The notes beneath the pieces are model-generated. The model searched no databases. It was not told the DNA's origin and saw nothing but the letters and a program-made list of their open reading frames with translations. The position numbers were made by a program, and so were the translations under genes. From Lactobacillus johnsonii (GTDB lineage Bacteria; Bacillota; Bacilli; Lactobacillales; Lactobacillaceae): a DNA stretch of 64,000 bases. The stretch lies in assembly GCF_014058685.1 (NCBI RefSeq), contig NZ_CP059055.1, positions 992,001 through 1,056,000 of the forward strand, given 5' to 3'. Of this stretch, positions 18,811 to 27,545 are shown piece by piece; within the stretch, counting starts at the first letter, position 1, and each line of letters opens with the position of its first letter.

Positions 18811-21800
18811 ATGCCTTTACATAATGAAATTAATAAAGTTCTTGTTATTGGAGCGGGGCCAAGTATTGTTGGAGAAGTAACAGAACTTGATATTCTTGCT
18901 AAACAAGCGTTAACGGCTTTTGAAGAAAGTAACGTACAAGTTGTATTGATTAATCCCAATCCTGCAACCGTCACAACAGATCCGCATCCTAATGTAAATG
19001 TATATCTTGAACCAATGACGTTGCCTTTTGTGAAGCGAATCGTTCGGATGGAGAAGCCAGATGCTATTATTCCGGCTTTTGGGGGCAAACCGGCTTTAAA
19101 ACTTACCAGTGAATTATTAGAGTCGGGCATCTTAACCCAAATGAATATTGAGTTACTAACTATTAACAGCTTGGCATTGAGTCTATCAGCTCCTCATAAT
19201 TTCTATAGTTTTCTTAAAGCAAATAAGATTGCGGTGGCCAATCAATGGCTGTTAGAAAAAGAAGAGGACTTAAGGCGAGTAATTGAACATGCTCATTTTC
19301 CTTTGCTTTTATCAAAAAAGCAGCATTATCGCCCCGATAGCATGATCTCTCTAGAAAATCTAGCTCAATTAGAACAATACTTCTTAGATGAAGAATCCGA
19401 TGACCATTTTAATTGGAAAGATTATCGTTTAACTGAAGATTTATCGAATTGGGAAGAATTAATTTTTGATATTGTTCGGGATAATAATGGAAACTTTGTA
19501 TTTGTAGGAAATATTGGCAGTTTAGAACCAGTTGGTATTAACTCTTCGGATTCTTTATTAGTGACGCCAATTTTAACTAGAAATAATAATCAAATTCAGC
19601 GCTTAAGAAATTGCTGTCGAAAGATTGCTAATTGTCTTAATTTACATGGAGCTTTGAGTATTCATTTTGCTGTTAAGCAAAGTGGGGAAGACTTTAATTT
19701 TAAAGTATTAAGTATTAAGCCCCGTTTGACTCAGAGTAGTTTGCTTTCTTATAGAAGTGGCGTATATTCTATTGGATATGTAACGGCCAAAATTGCACTT
19801 GGCTATAATTTAAATGAAATTACCGATCCACAATCTGGAATTTCTGCTTCTGTTGATCCCGTGCAAGATGCTTGCTTTGTAAAATTACCTTATTGGTCTT
19901 TCACAGAAGCTGGTTATAATCACTACACTCTTAATAATAAAACCACTTCCGGAGGCCAAGCTCTAGGAATTGGTCGTAATTTTGAAAGTGCATTTTTAAA
20001 GGCTCTCCAGTCAACTACTGGTTTTTCTAATAATGTTAAGACCTTTAAAAAGGAATATAAAAAAAGCGAAAAAGAATTATTGCAAGATCTATCGAAGCCT
20101 AATGAAATACACCTAATTACACTATTAGCCGCGATAGCAAAGGGAATTAATTACCACACTCTTCACCAGCTTTTACATATTCATTTAGTATTTTTGCAGA
20201 AGTTTAATCATATTTTGATTTTATTAAAGAAATTACGTAATGATGAACTTACAGCTGATTTAATGCTGAAAGTAAAGAAAAATGGTTTTTCTAATCGATT
20301 AATTGCTGAAATTACGCAGCGAGATGAAAAATCAATTGCTGATTTATGTAAAAAATGGTCAATTAAGCCTAGCTATATTGAAATTGATGGAACAGCTGGA
20401 TTAATTCATCCTAATATTCAAGCTGTTTACAGTAGTTATGGAATTGAAGATGAAATAATACCACTATCTAATTCGAAAAAATGCCTTCTTTTAGGATTAA
20501 AACCATTTCAAGTATCTCTAACTGGAGAATTTGATTATATGCTCTACCATGCTGCCAAGACCTTAAAAGAGCAAGGAATTAGTCCTGTGATTATTAGTAA
20601 TAATCCAGAAAGTGTGAGTGCAGCGTATGATGTATGCGATCGAATTTACTTTGAACCAATTACTTTAGAAAATATTCTTGAAGTTGCATGGAAAGAAAAT
20701 ATCAAAGAAGTGGTAACGCAATTTTCTGGCAAACAGATTAATGAATATCGCAGTTCACTCTTAGAACATGGGCTAACAATTTTAGGTCAGCCTAATTTGA
20801 AGGAAATTCTAAGGGAAGATCATGCAGACGAAGTATATCAGGCCGGCGTTAATCCAGTCCCAGCTCTTCAATGCGACAATGAAGAAAGCATTTTAGCTTT
20901 TGTTAAAAGAAATGGTTTTCCAGCTTTAATTGGTGGTACAAGTAACGGTAAGAAGCAAAAATCTGCTGTGGTCTTTGATTTACCAGCTTTACAAAGATAT
21001 ATTGCTGAAAATTCATTAGAGCATATGAATGTTTCGAAGTTTATTGAAGGTAAAAAGTATGAAGTGACTGCTATTTCTGATGGTAAAAATGTTACTATTC
21101 CCGGAATTATTGAACACTTTGAACAGACCGGCTCACATGCCAGTGACTCCATAGCTGTCTATCGTCCACAAAATTTATCAACTAATGATCAGCGTAGATT
21201 ACGTGATAGTGCAATTAGTATTGCCACTAAACTTAATTTAAGAGGACCAGTTAACTTACACTTTTTACTAGCTAATGATCAAATCTATTTATTACAAATT
21301 AAAAGTTACTCTGGACACAATGTAGCTTTTCTAACTAAAGCACTAAAAAAAGATATTACAGCTATAACAATGAAAGTTTTGTTAGGAAGTACATTGTCTG
21401 AATTAGATCTTCCAAGCGATATTTGGCCATCAAACGACTTAATTCACGTTAAAATGCCCGTCTTTTCTTATTTATCATATAGTAGTGAAAATACCTTTGA
21501 TTCTAAGATGAAGACCTCTGGTAGTGTGATGGGACGAGCCAAGCATTTGCCGACTGCCTTGTTTAAAGGATATGAAGGCAGTGATTTAATGATTTCAACA
21601 TATGGTACTGTCTTTATTTCGGTTAAAGATTCTGAAAAACATAATGCAATTAAAATAGCTGCACGTTTTCATCAGTTAGGTTTTAAGCTTTTAGCAACTG
21701 AAGGTACTGCAAATGTATTAGCTGAAGAGGGAATAACAACAGGAATTATTGAAAAGGTTCAAGAGGGAAGCAATAGCTTACTTGAAAAGATAAAGCAGCA

Positions 21801-21975
21801 TCGAATTAATCTAGTAATCAATGTAACCAGTTTATCCGACTCTGCTAGTCATGATGCAATTATGATTAAAGATGCAGCTTTAAGCACACATATTCCTGTT
21901 TTTTCTAGTTTACAATCAGCGCAAGATGTTTTAATAGTACTTGAAACTTTAGCAATGACTACTCAGCCTTTGTAA
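18811..21975 (+). CDS. carB: CarB homologue with degenerate ATP-grasp sites
   Basis: A 1054-residue homologue of the carbamoyl-phosphate synthase large subunit, with both halves plus the C-terminal allosteric (MGS-like) domain (FHQLGFKLLATEGTANVLA). Key ATP-grasp residues have changed in both halves. In half one the metal-ligand segment normally reads E-x-N-P-R, but here it is KVLSIKPRL (Ser301, Lys303), the preceding Gln is His285, and the Gly-rich loop is replaced by LSKKQHYRPDSM. In half two the matching segment is LLQIKSYSGHNVAF and the Gln is again His. The frame is intact and GGAG lies 7 bases before the ATG. A catalytic role is doubtful; a binding or regulatory role is possible. This is inference from motifs. 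Confidence 0.86.
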   Translation: MPLHNEINKVLVIGAGPSIVGEVTELDILAKQALTAFEESNVQVVLINPNPATVTTDPHPNVNVYLEPMTLPFVKRIVRMEKPDAIIPAFGGKPALKLTSELLESGILTQMNIELLTINSLALSLSAPHNFYSFLKANKIAVANQWLLEKEEDLRRVIEHAHFPLLLSKKQHYRPDSMISLENLAQLEQYFLDEESDDHFNWKDYRLTEDLSNWEELIFDIVRDNNGNFVFVGNIGSLEPVGINSSDSLLVTPILTRNNNQIQRLRNCCRKIANCLNLHGALSIHFAVKQSGEDFNFKVLSIKPRLTQSSLLSYRSGVYSIGYVTAKIALGYNLNEITDPQSGISASVDPVQDACFVKLPYWSFTEAGYNHYTLNNKTTSGGQALGIGRNFESAFLKALQSTTGFSNNVKTFKKEYKKSEKELLQDLSKPNEIHLITLLAAIAKGINYHTLHQLLHIHLVFLQKFNHILILLKKLRNDELTADLMLKVKKNGFSNRLIAEITQRDEKSIADLCKKWSIKPSYIEIDGTAGLIHPNIQAVYSSYGIEDEIIPLSNSKKCLLLGLKPFQVSLTGEFDYMLYHAAKTLKEQGISPVIISNNPESVSAAYDVCDRIYFEPITLENILEVAWKENIKEVVTQFSGKQINEYRSSLLEHGLTILGQPNLKEILREDHADEVYQAGVNPVPALQCDNEESILAFVKRNGFPALIGGTSNGKKQKSAVVFDLPALQRYIAENSLEHMNVSKFIEGKKYEVTAISDGKNVTIPGIIEHFEQTGSHASDSIAVYRPQNLSTNDQRRLRDSAISIATKLNLRGPVNLHFLLANDQIYLLQIKSYSGHNVAFLTKALKKDITAITMKVLLGSTLSELDLPSDIWPSNDLIHVKMPVFSYLSYSSENTFDSKMKTSGSVMGRAKHLPTALFKGYEGSDLMISTYGTVFISVKDSEKHNAIKIAARFHQLGFKLLATEGTANVLAEEGITTGIIEKVQEGSNSLLEKIKQHRINLVINVTSLSDSASHDAIMIKDAALSTHIPVFSSLQSAQDVLIVLETLAMTTQPL

Positions 21976-22013
21976 AATTAAATATTATTTATTATGTAAA
22001 TTTAGAGACTATA

Positions 22014-22046
22014 GAAAAAGCGCTCATTTTGATATGAACGCTTTTT
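22014..22046. terminator. Bidirectional terminator between carB and rqcH
   Basis: GAAAAAGCGCTCAT and ATGAACGCTTTTTT pair with a single mismatch around TTTGAT. It ends carB (+) and the convergent rqcH (-). Confidence 0.88.
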
Positions 22047-22047
22047 T

Positions 22048-23739
22048 CTATATTCTTTTTTCTAAAATATCTTTTTCATTGGGAGTGACTTCGATTGAAT
22101 TCTGACCAGTATAAATGACAAAACCTGGCTTAGCTCCATTAGGCTTTTTAATTCTTTTAACTTGCACATAATCAACTGGGACGTGACTAGAATTCTTTCC
22201 TTTAGAGAAATAGGCAGCAATTTCAGCTGCTTCTTTGATATCTTCATCACTTGGGGCACTATCTTGTAAAATGACATGAGAACCGGGCATATTTTTAACG
22301 TGGAACCAGTAATCACGTTTATCCGCCTTCTTTAAAGTTAGCCAATCATTTTGATAATTATTTTTACCAACTAATACTTTTTTACCATCACTTAGTTTAA
22401 AAGTATTCAAATTTTTTTCACTAATCTTTTTCTTCCGATGACGATTATGATTTTGCTCTTTTAGATAGCCTTGATTAATTAATTCATCGCTAATTGCATC
22501 AATATCTTGTGGATCCGCATTATCAATTGCAGTTTGGATAGAATCAAAGTAATCTAAGTTCTCATTTGCTAATTTAATTTGTTCATTAACATGTTTAATT
22601 GAATTACGTAATTTTTGATAACGAGTAAAGTATTTTTGGGCATTTCTAGCAGGTGAAAGTGCGGGATCAAGTTTTATTTTTAAGGGCTTATTATTTTCAT
22701 AATAATTTGGTAGATCAATACTTGTCATCCCAGCCTTTACTTCATGAAGATAAGCATTAAGTAATTCACCCTTAATTCGATATTCTTCAGAATTCTCGGC
22801 TTGATCTAATTGCTTACGTAACTTAATAATCTTCTTTTTAAGTTTTTTAAGCTCATTATTAACAATATTTTCAATTCTTTTAGATTTTTGCTTTACCCAT
22901 TCACGATTAGCCTGATCACGATAAAACTCGTCTAATGTTTTATTGACATCGTCATTAGAATAAATCAAATTTAATTCTAGATGATATGGTAGGTAAGTAT
23001 ATACACGATCCTTATGCTTAATGGTCTGTAGCACATATCCTTTTGGCCTATTAAATTGATTAAAAAATGTCTGTAAAGAACTATATGAAAAATCGTCTTC
23101 TAAGTAACCAGTAAATTCTTTTTTATCGTCTCCGTCTAAACCATTAAATTGTCTTACAAAATCTGCTGGTTCAGGATACTTTTCCTTTAAGTCATTGAAG
23201 TTGTCAGCACAAAGATCAAAGCCATTGATTCCTGGAAGAAGAGGAGGCAGTTCATAAGGTGCATGTGGAAGTAATAAGCGTGCGCGGTTTTCATCAGGAT
23301 TGATTCTTTTAAGCAAATCAATAATTTTATTATTATCCGCATTATATAAAATCACATTACTATGTCGTCCCATCAATTCTACCGATAAAATAAGCTGCAT
23401 TTCATCTCCTAATTCATTTCGATTAGAAAAATGAAAGTTAACTATTCTCTCAACACCGATTTGTTCGATTTTTTGAAGAACTGATCCTTCTAAATATTTC
23501 CGCAAAACCATAACAAAAGTAGGAGCAACGTCAGGATTTGCAATTGTATCATTTGTAATATAAAAGCGTGGATTTTGAGCATTAGCAGAAATCAGCAAAC
23601 GCTGATTCTTACGATCTTTCCTGAAATTTAAAACTAAATCTTGTTCAAATGGTTGGTATATTTTAGTAAGTTTTCCTCCAACCAGAGTAGGGGAGAGATC
23701 TTGCAGAAGACTATGAATAAATAAACCATCAAAAGCCAT
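22048..23739 (-). CDS. rqcH: RqcH / NFACT family (Rqc2 homologue, FbpA)
   Basis: A 563-residue NFACT protein. The N-terminal NFACT-N domain (MAFDGLFIHSLLQDL, then SVELMGRHSNVILYN) is followed by helix-hairpin-helix and long coiled-coil regions (about 260-430) and the NFACT-R domain with RDYWFHVKNMPGSHVIL near residue 470. In B. subtilis RqcH binds stalled 50S subunits and adds C-terminal alanine tails. Older annotations call the family fibronectin-binding protein A. There is no signal peptide or sortase motif, so a primary cytoplasmic role is favoured. It is a single-gene unit with its own terminator. Confidence 0.92.
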   Translation of the reverse strand: MAFDGLFIHSLLQDLSPTLVGGKLTKIYQPFEQDLVLNFRKDRKNQRLLISANAQNPRFYITNDTIANPDVAPTFVMVLRKYLEGSVLQKIEQIGVERIVNFHFSNRNELGDEMQLILSVELMGRHSNVILYNADNNKIIDLLKRINPDENRARLLLPHAPYELPPLLPGINGFDLCADNFNDLKEKYPEPADFVRQFNGLDGDDKKEFTGYLEDDFSYSSLQTFFNQFNRPKGYVLQTIKHKDRVYTYLPYHLELNLIYSNDDVNKTLDEFYRDQANREWVKQKSKRIENIVNNELKKLKKKIIKLRKQLDQAENSEEYRIKGELLNAYLHEVKAGMTSIDLPNYYENNKPLKIKLDPALSPARNAQKYFTRYQKLRNSIKHVNEQIKLANENLDYFDSIQTAIDNADPQDIDAISDELINQGYLKEQNHNRHRKKKISEKNLNTFKLSDGKKVLVGKNNYQNDWLTLKKADKRDYWFHVKNMPGSHVILQDSAPSDEDIKEAAEIAAYFSKGKNSSHVPVDYVQVKRIKKPNGAKPGFVIYTGQNSIEVTPNEKDILEKRI

Positions 23740-23832
23740 AAATATCCTCCTTTAAAACAGTATATTTAATTATACTCTTTAATCTCTTGAATTTCCTTGA
23801 TAAATATATATGTGATTTTTTCACTAATATTG

Positions 23833-23863
23833 TTAATTTTTCACGAATCTTGTGAAAAATTAA
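23833..23863. promoter_or_regulatory. 31-bp operator palindrome before the marR gene
   Basis: TTAATTTTTCAC, a 7-base centre, and GTGAAAAATTAA form a perfect 12-bp inverted repeat 63 bases before the MarR start. There is no T-run on the gene side. Symmetry and place fit an autoregulatory MarR dimer site that could also affect divergent rqcH. Confidence 0.65.
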
Positions 23864-23926
23864 ATTATGTCTTAGAATTATTGTTGATTAGAAAAATGGG
23901 AAAATTAAGTATAGGTGGTAAATAAA

Positions 23927-24337
23927 ATGAATGTCTTAATATTTAATAGCGTTAGTGAGAATATTAAGCGAGTGATTAATAAAAAGTGTGGATTAAACCT
24001 CTCTCAAACTCGCTTATTACTATTCTTTGATCATCATCAGAACGAGACTTTGACGATGGGAGAATTAGCACAGGCATTAAGTATATCTCTTTCGACCCTA
24101 AGTAGACAAATCAAGCAGAAAAAAACTGCTTCTTTAATTAAAGTAGAACGTTCAAAGAAGGATTCTAGCAAATCTTTAAATTTAAACAATGAAGGATTAG
24201 CTAAAGCCCAAGAATTAAAAAAAGTTCTTTCTCAAATTGAAGCACAAATTTTTTCTAGTTGGAGTGAAGAAAAAATACAGGATTTTGATAGTAAATTACA
24301 AATTATTGTTAATAACCTTGTAACAGATGAAGTATAA
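23927..24337 (+). CDS. MarR-family transcriptional regulator
   Basis: A 136-residue winged-helix repressor-type protein. The DNA-binding core is TMGELAQALSISLSTLSRQIKQ (recognition helix SLSTLSRQIKQ), followed by the wing and the typical terminal dimerisation helices. A GTG at 23915 is in frame, but AGGTGG (23913-23918) covers it. The ATG at 23927 has 8-base spacing and is the better start. The strong palindrome upstream suggests autoregulation. The ligand is unknown. Candidate targets are itself, rqcH and the downstream degV gene, from which it is separated by a 115-base gap with a hairpin leader. Confidence 0.85.
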   Translation: MNVLIFNSVSENIKRVINKKCGLNLSQTRLLLFFDHHQNETLTMGELAQALSISLSTLSRQIKQKKTASLIKVERSKKDSSKSLNLNNEGLAKAQELKKVLSQIEAQIFSSWSEEKIQDFDSKLQIIVNNLVTDEV

Positions 24338-24401
24338 ATCATCGATTATGTTTAAAAAACGTTGGATTTTATGATATAATTTCATTTTGATAAGTAGTAT
24401 T

Positions 24402-24423
24402 GCAGCATGCAACTTAATGCTGC
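24402..24423 (+). promoter_or_regulatory. Leader hairpin before second degV
   Basis: GCAGCAT-GCAACTTA-ATGCTGC is a perfect 7-bp stem in the leader of the degV gene, downstream of a TATAAT-like box (24375-24380). A loose T-rich tract follows (ATTTTAATTTTAAG), so it may be a weak attenuator or a 5' stabilising element. Confidence 0.35.
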
Positions 24424-24452
24424 CATTTTAATTTTAAGGTAGGTTTTCACAC

Positions 24453-25340
24453 GTGAAGATAGCACTCATTACAGATAGTACTAGTGATATAAGCCCAGAA
24501 GAAGCCAAGGCCAATGATATTACAGTAGTACCTATTCCGGTTATTATTGGAGATAAGCAATACATGGATGGGGTAGATATTACTGCAGAGAAGCTTTTTG
24601 AGCTAGAACGCGATGGAGCACCTTTTCCTAAGACTTCGCAGCCTAGTCCGGGTACTATGCTTGAATTATGCCAAAAATTGAAAAATGAAGGTTATGAAGC
24701 TATTATTGCTATTCCCTTAACATCTGGTATTTCTGGCTTTTATAACAGTTTAGTTACTTTAGCTCATAATCATCCTGAATTTAATCTTTATCCTTATGAT
24801 CCAGCAATGACCGTTCGTTCAATGGGAAATCTAGTGCTAGCAGCTGCTAAAATGATTAAAAATGGTTGGGAACCTAAAGAAATTCTATCTAAGTTAGACG
24901 AAATTAGAGATACAATTGATGTTCTTTTCGTTGTAGATGATTTAAATAACTTAGTGCGCGGCGGCCGTTTGAGTAATGCGAGTGCTTTTATTGGTACCAT
25001 GCTTCAAATTAAGCCACTTTTAACATTTAAAAAGGATGATTATCAAATCGTAAGTTTTGATAAAGTTCGTTCCATGAAGAGAGCTGTTAAGAAGGCTGAA
25101 AATATCACTATTGAGCGAATTAATAATTCGCCTATTAAGGATAAATTGTCATTAGCAGTTTATAATTCTAATGATTTAGAGCAGGCTACTAAGGTTAAAA
25201 ATGATTTTCAAGCTGCTTTCCCTAATATGACCATTAAAATGTTCAATTTTAGTTCCGTAATTGCTACCTATTTAGGAGAAAAATCTCTTGGTATTACTTG
25301 GATGGCAGACATAGATAAAATGGACTTTAGTAAAAAATAA
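24453..25340 (+). CDS. DegV family fatty-acid-binding protein (second copy)
   Basis: A 295-residue DegV/FakB protein. Motifs: KIALITDSTSDIS at the start, PKTSQPSPGTM for fatty-acid head-group binding, IPLTSGISGFYNS, and NLVRGGRLSNASAFIGTMLQIKPLL. The start codon is GTG with AAGGTAGG 9 bases upstream. Different loop residues from the copy at 13279-14202 (for example PSPG versus PSTG) suggest the two may prefer different acyl chains, a division known for FakB paralogues in other Firmicutes. Here that is inference. It has its own terminator. Confidence 0.92.
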   Translation: MKIALITDSTSDISPEEAKANDITVVPIPVIIGDKQYMDGVDITAEKLFELERDGAPFPKTSQPSPGTMLELCQKLKNEGYEAIIAIPLTSGISGFYNSLVTLAHNHPEFNLYPYDPAMTVRSMGNLVLAAAKMIKNGWEPKEILSKLDEIRDTIDVLFVVDDLNNLVRGGRLSNASAFIGTMLQIKPLLTFKKDDYQIVSFDKVRSMKRAVKKAENITIERINNSPIKDKLSLAVYNSNDLEQATKVKNDFQAAFPNMTIKMFNFSSVIATYLGEKSLGITWMADIDKMDFSKK

Positions 25341-25348
25341 TCATATCA

Positions 25349-25384
25349 AAAATAGGAGAGCTAAAGTTGCTTTCCTATTTTTTT
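25349..25384 (+). terminator. Terminator after second degV
   Basis: AAAATAGGA and TCCTATTTTTTT form the stem, with inner AGC/GCT pairs and a T-run after it. Confidence 0.82.
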
Positions 25385-25424
25385 AATAAAGTAAATTACA
25401 TGAACTTAAAACGAGAGTGATTAA

Positions 25425-26537
25425 ATGAAAAATAAGTTTTTAAAAATATTAGGACTAGTCGCTGGTATTGGTCTAGGACTGGTAATCGTTTTTCAAGTTA
25501 TATTAGCTATGAACACAAGTGCTATTAAAAGTAGTAGTCCTACCGCTGTTAATTCTGCTACAAGTAATAGTAGTGACAAAGAAATTATTGCAGAAGCACT
25601 CAATACCGATTTCAAAAGCTATAAATTTAATGTAAAGAATTCACCCGGAATTCAAGCTACAAGAACTTGGACTGGGGAATATCAAAATGATCCACTTAAG
25701 GCACAAGCTAAAGTTGATAAGACATCTATGTGGCTAAATGAAGACAAAGTATATCAAAAAATGTGGGATAATACTGGTAGTCCAAAGTGGAAAGCTTCTT
25801 CTACTATGACTCCTAATAAAGTAGTTAGCCAATTCGACCCAGCAATTATTTTAAGCGGAAGTAAAGCAATTAAAGGTGATATGAAACTTAAGAAATCTGG
25901 CTCTATCTATCGCGTTAGCTACAGTGGTAATAATCTAAAGTTCTGGAATAAGACCCACAGTAAGCTAATTAAAAAGCTTAAAGGTAATGCATCTGGATTA
26001 GATAATGAGGGAGCACTTAAAAGGTTAAAGGTTGAATATACCTTAAAAGAAAAGGGCGGCCACTTAGTCTTGACGAGCTTTTCATTCTACTTGCGTTTTG
26101 CTTATGCTGGATACGATATTTCTCAAGAGGGGACATATACAGAAATCAATGCAATTAAGGTAAGTACTCCAAAAGCATTGAGAGCTAAGACAGCCACAAA
26201 GAAGAGTCATAGAGTATACCATCCAAAAGCTGATGATAGTTTTGATATTGATATTGATTCTGGAAATTCAAATACTCAATCTAGTCAATCAAGTGAAAGT
26301 TCTTCAAGTAGTAGCCAACAATCTAGTTCATCGCAAAGTAGCAAATCAGAAGAACATAACGAGGAAAGTCAACATTCTCAAAGTCAAAGTAGTACATCAA
26401 CCCAATCCTCTGATAATAAAGAATCTAGTCAACAATCACAAGCCAATAATAGTAACAACAGCTCAGATACTAACCACAATAATCAAGGACGAGCACAAAA
26501 CAACCAACAATCTGCTGCTAGTCAGCAAAGTCATTAA
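25425..26537 (+). CDS. Secreted or membrane-anchored protein with Ser/Gln/Asn-rich tail
   Basis: A 370-residue protein of unknown function. An N-terminal hydrophobic segment (about 6-28, LKILGLVAGIGLGLVIVFQVIL) has no lipobox Cys, so it is an uncleaved anchor or signal peptide. Residues 50-245 form a globular basic domain rich in Lys, Trp and Tyr (RTWTGEYQNDP, KMWDNTGSPKWKAS). From about residue 275 the chain is almost wholly Ser, Gln and Asn, as in wall-spanning linkers. There is no LPXTG motif. The tail resembles in composition the tail of PBP1A in this window. It stands alone between two terminators. Confidence 0.75.
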   Translation: MKNKFLKILGLVAGIGLGLVIVFQVILAMNTSAIKSSSPTAVNSATSNSSDKEIIAEALNTDFKSYKFNVKNSPGIQATRTWTGEYQNDPLKAQAKVDKTSMWLNEDKVYQKMWDNTGSPKWKASSTMTPNKVVSQFDPAIILSGSKAIKGDMKLKKSGSIYRVSYSGNNLKFWNKTHSKLIKKLKGNASGLDNEGALKRLKVEYTLKEKGGHLVLTSFSFYLRFAYAGYDISQEGTYTEINAIKVSTPKALRAKTATKKSHRVYHPKADDSFDIDIDSGNSNTQSSQSSESSSSSSQQSSSSQSSKSEEHNEESQHSQSQSSTSTQSSDNKESSQQSQANNSNNSSDTNHNNQGRAQNNQQSAASQQSH

Positions 26538-26539
26538 TT

Positions 26540-26585
26540 AAAAAACGATTTGAAAATCTTTTTTAGATCTTCAAATCGTTTTTTA
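26540..26585. terminator. Bidirectional terminator
   Basis: AAAAAACGATTTGAA and TTCAAATCGTTTTTT form a 15-bp perfect stem. It lies between the convergent secreted-protein gene and the LysR gene. Confidence 0.92.
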
Positions 26586-26593
26586 TGTATAAA

Positions 26594-27475
26594 TTAATTT
26601 TTGCTTTTTATAGAATCTCGTATCAGTTTAAGAAATAGACTTGCAACATTTGATAGTTGATTTCTTGAACTCCAAATCAAACGATTATGGTCAATAATTT
26701 TAGGCTCAAGTGGTAAAAAGCATAAATTACTCTTATCTAAAGGAAGCAAATCTTTATATATCAATAGGCAATAAGGTCCCTTGTCTACGAGATACTGCAA
26801 ATTATCAGGTAAGTTAAATGTAGCCACGATATTTAACTTTTGTGGCTCAGTATACCAATCTCTAAAGTTATCAGAATCAGCCGTATGTTTTGACATAATG
26901 ACAGGATAATTTTGTAAATCTTCGGCAGTAACACAGGAATGATCAGCTAATGGGTGATTTTTACTTACAATCACACCATATTCATTAATTTCAGGAAGGG
27001 TCAGACTATTAAAATTTTGAGTAGTATCATATTGGCCCATTGTAATTCCAAAGTCTAATAGTCCGCGCTCAAGCTTGCTTTCAATCATGGATGAATTTCC
27101 ATTAAAGAAGTGAATCTTCACTTGAGGATAGTTCTGTAAAATTTGATGGATAATATCCATTACACGTTTAGTTGCAATACTTTCTCCTGCTCCGATGTAT
27201 AATTCACCAGATATAATTTGAGAGCGTTTTAGATTTTGTTGTGTTTTATTGGTCAAAGAAATTATTTCTTCTGCATGTTCCTGAAGATAATATCCTTCTT
27301 GAGTAAGAGTAATTTCCTGATGTCCACGATAAAACAAAGTTACGCCAAGTTCAGCCTCTAAATTTTTCAATTGGCGTGAAAGCGATGGTTGACTAATATG
27401 AAGAGCTTCAGCTGCCTTTGATATATTTTTTGCTTCACAAACCGCAAGAAAATATCTTAAAACTCTTAATTCCAT
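26594..27475 (-). CDS. LysR-family transcriptional regulator
   Basis: A 293-residue LysR-type regulator. The N-terminal winged HTH reads LRYFLAVCEAKNISKAAEALHISQPSLSRQLKNLEAELG, followed by a linker helix and the periplasmic-binding-like effector domain from about residue 90. The effector and target are unknown. The start is an ATG after GGAAGGAA. It lies 70 bases downstream of xerS on the same strand and could be read from the xerS transcript, but no direct link in function is implied. Confidence 0.9.
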   Translation of the reverse strand: MELRVLRYFLAVCEAKNISKAAEALHISQPSLSRQLKNLEAELGVTLFYRGHQEITLTQEGYYLQEHAEEIISLTNKTQQNLKRSQIISGELYIGAGESIATKRVMDIIHQILQNYPQVKIHFFNGNSSMIESKLERGLLDFGITMGQYDTTQNFNSLTLPEINEYGVIVSKNHPLADHSCVTAEDLQNYPVIMSKHTADSDNFRDWYTEPQKLNIVATFNLPDNLQYLVDKGPYCLLIYKDLLPLDKSNLCFLPLEPKIIDHNRLIWSSRNQLSNVASLFLKLIRDSIKSKN

Positions 27476-27545
27476 GAAGTGTTCCTTCCTTTTTACATAA
27501 AGTATACACTTTTATTATAGGCTAAATAATGAGATTAGAGTTGAA

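Noticed and set aside
13279-25340. Two degV genes as a recent tandem duplication
   Set aside because: The proteins are only moderately similar and 10 kb apart with unrelated flanks; likely old paralogues.
26233-26541. Open frame of 102 codons within the tail of the secreted protein
   Set aside because: Shadow of the Ser/Gln-rich codons; no start signal.
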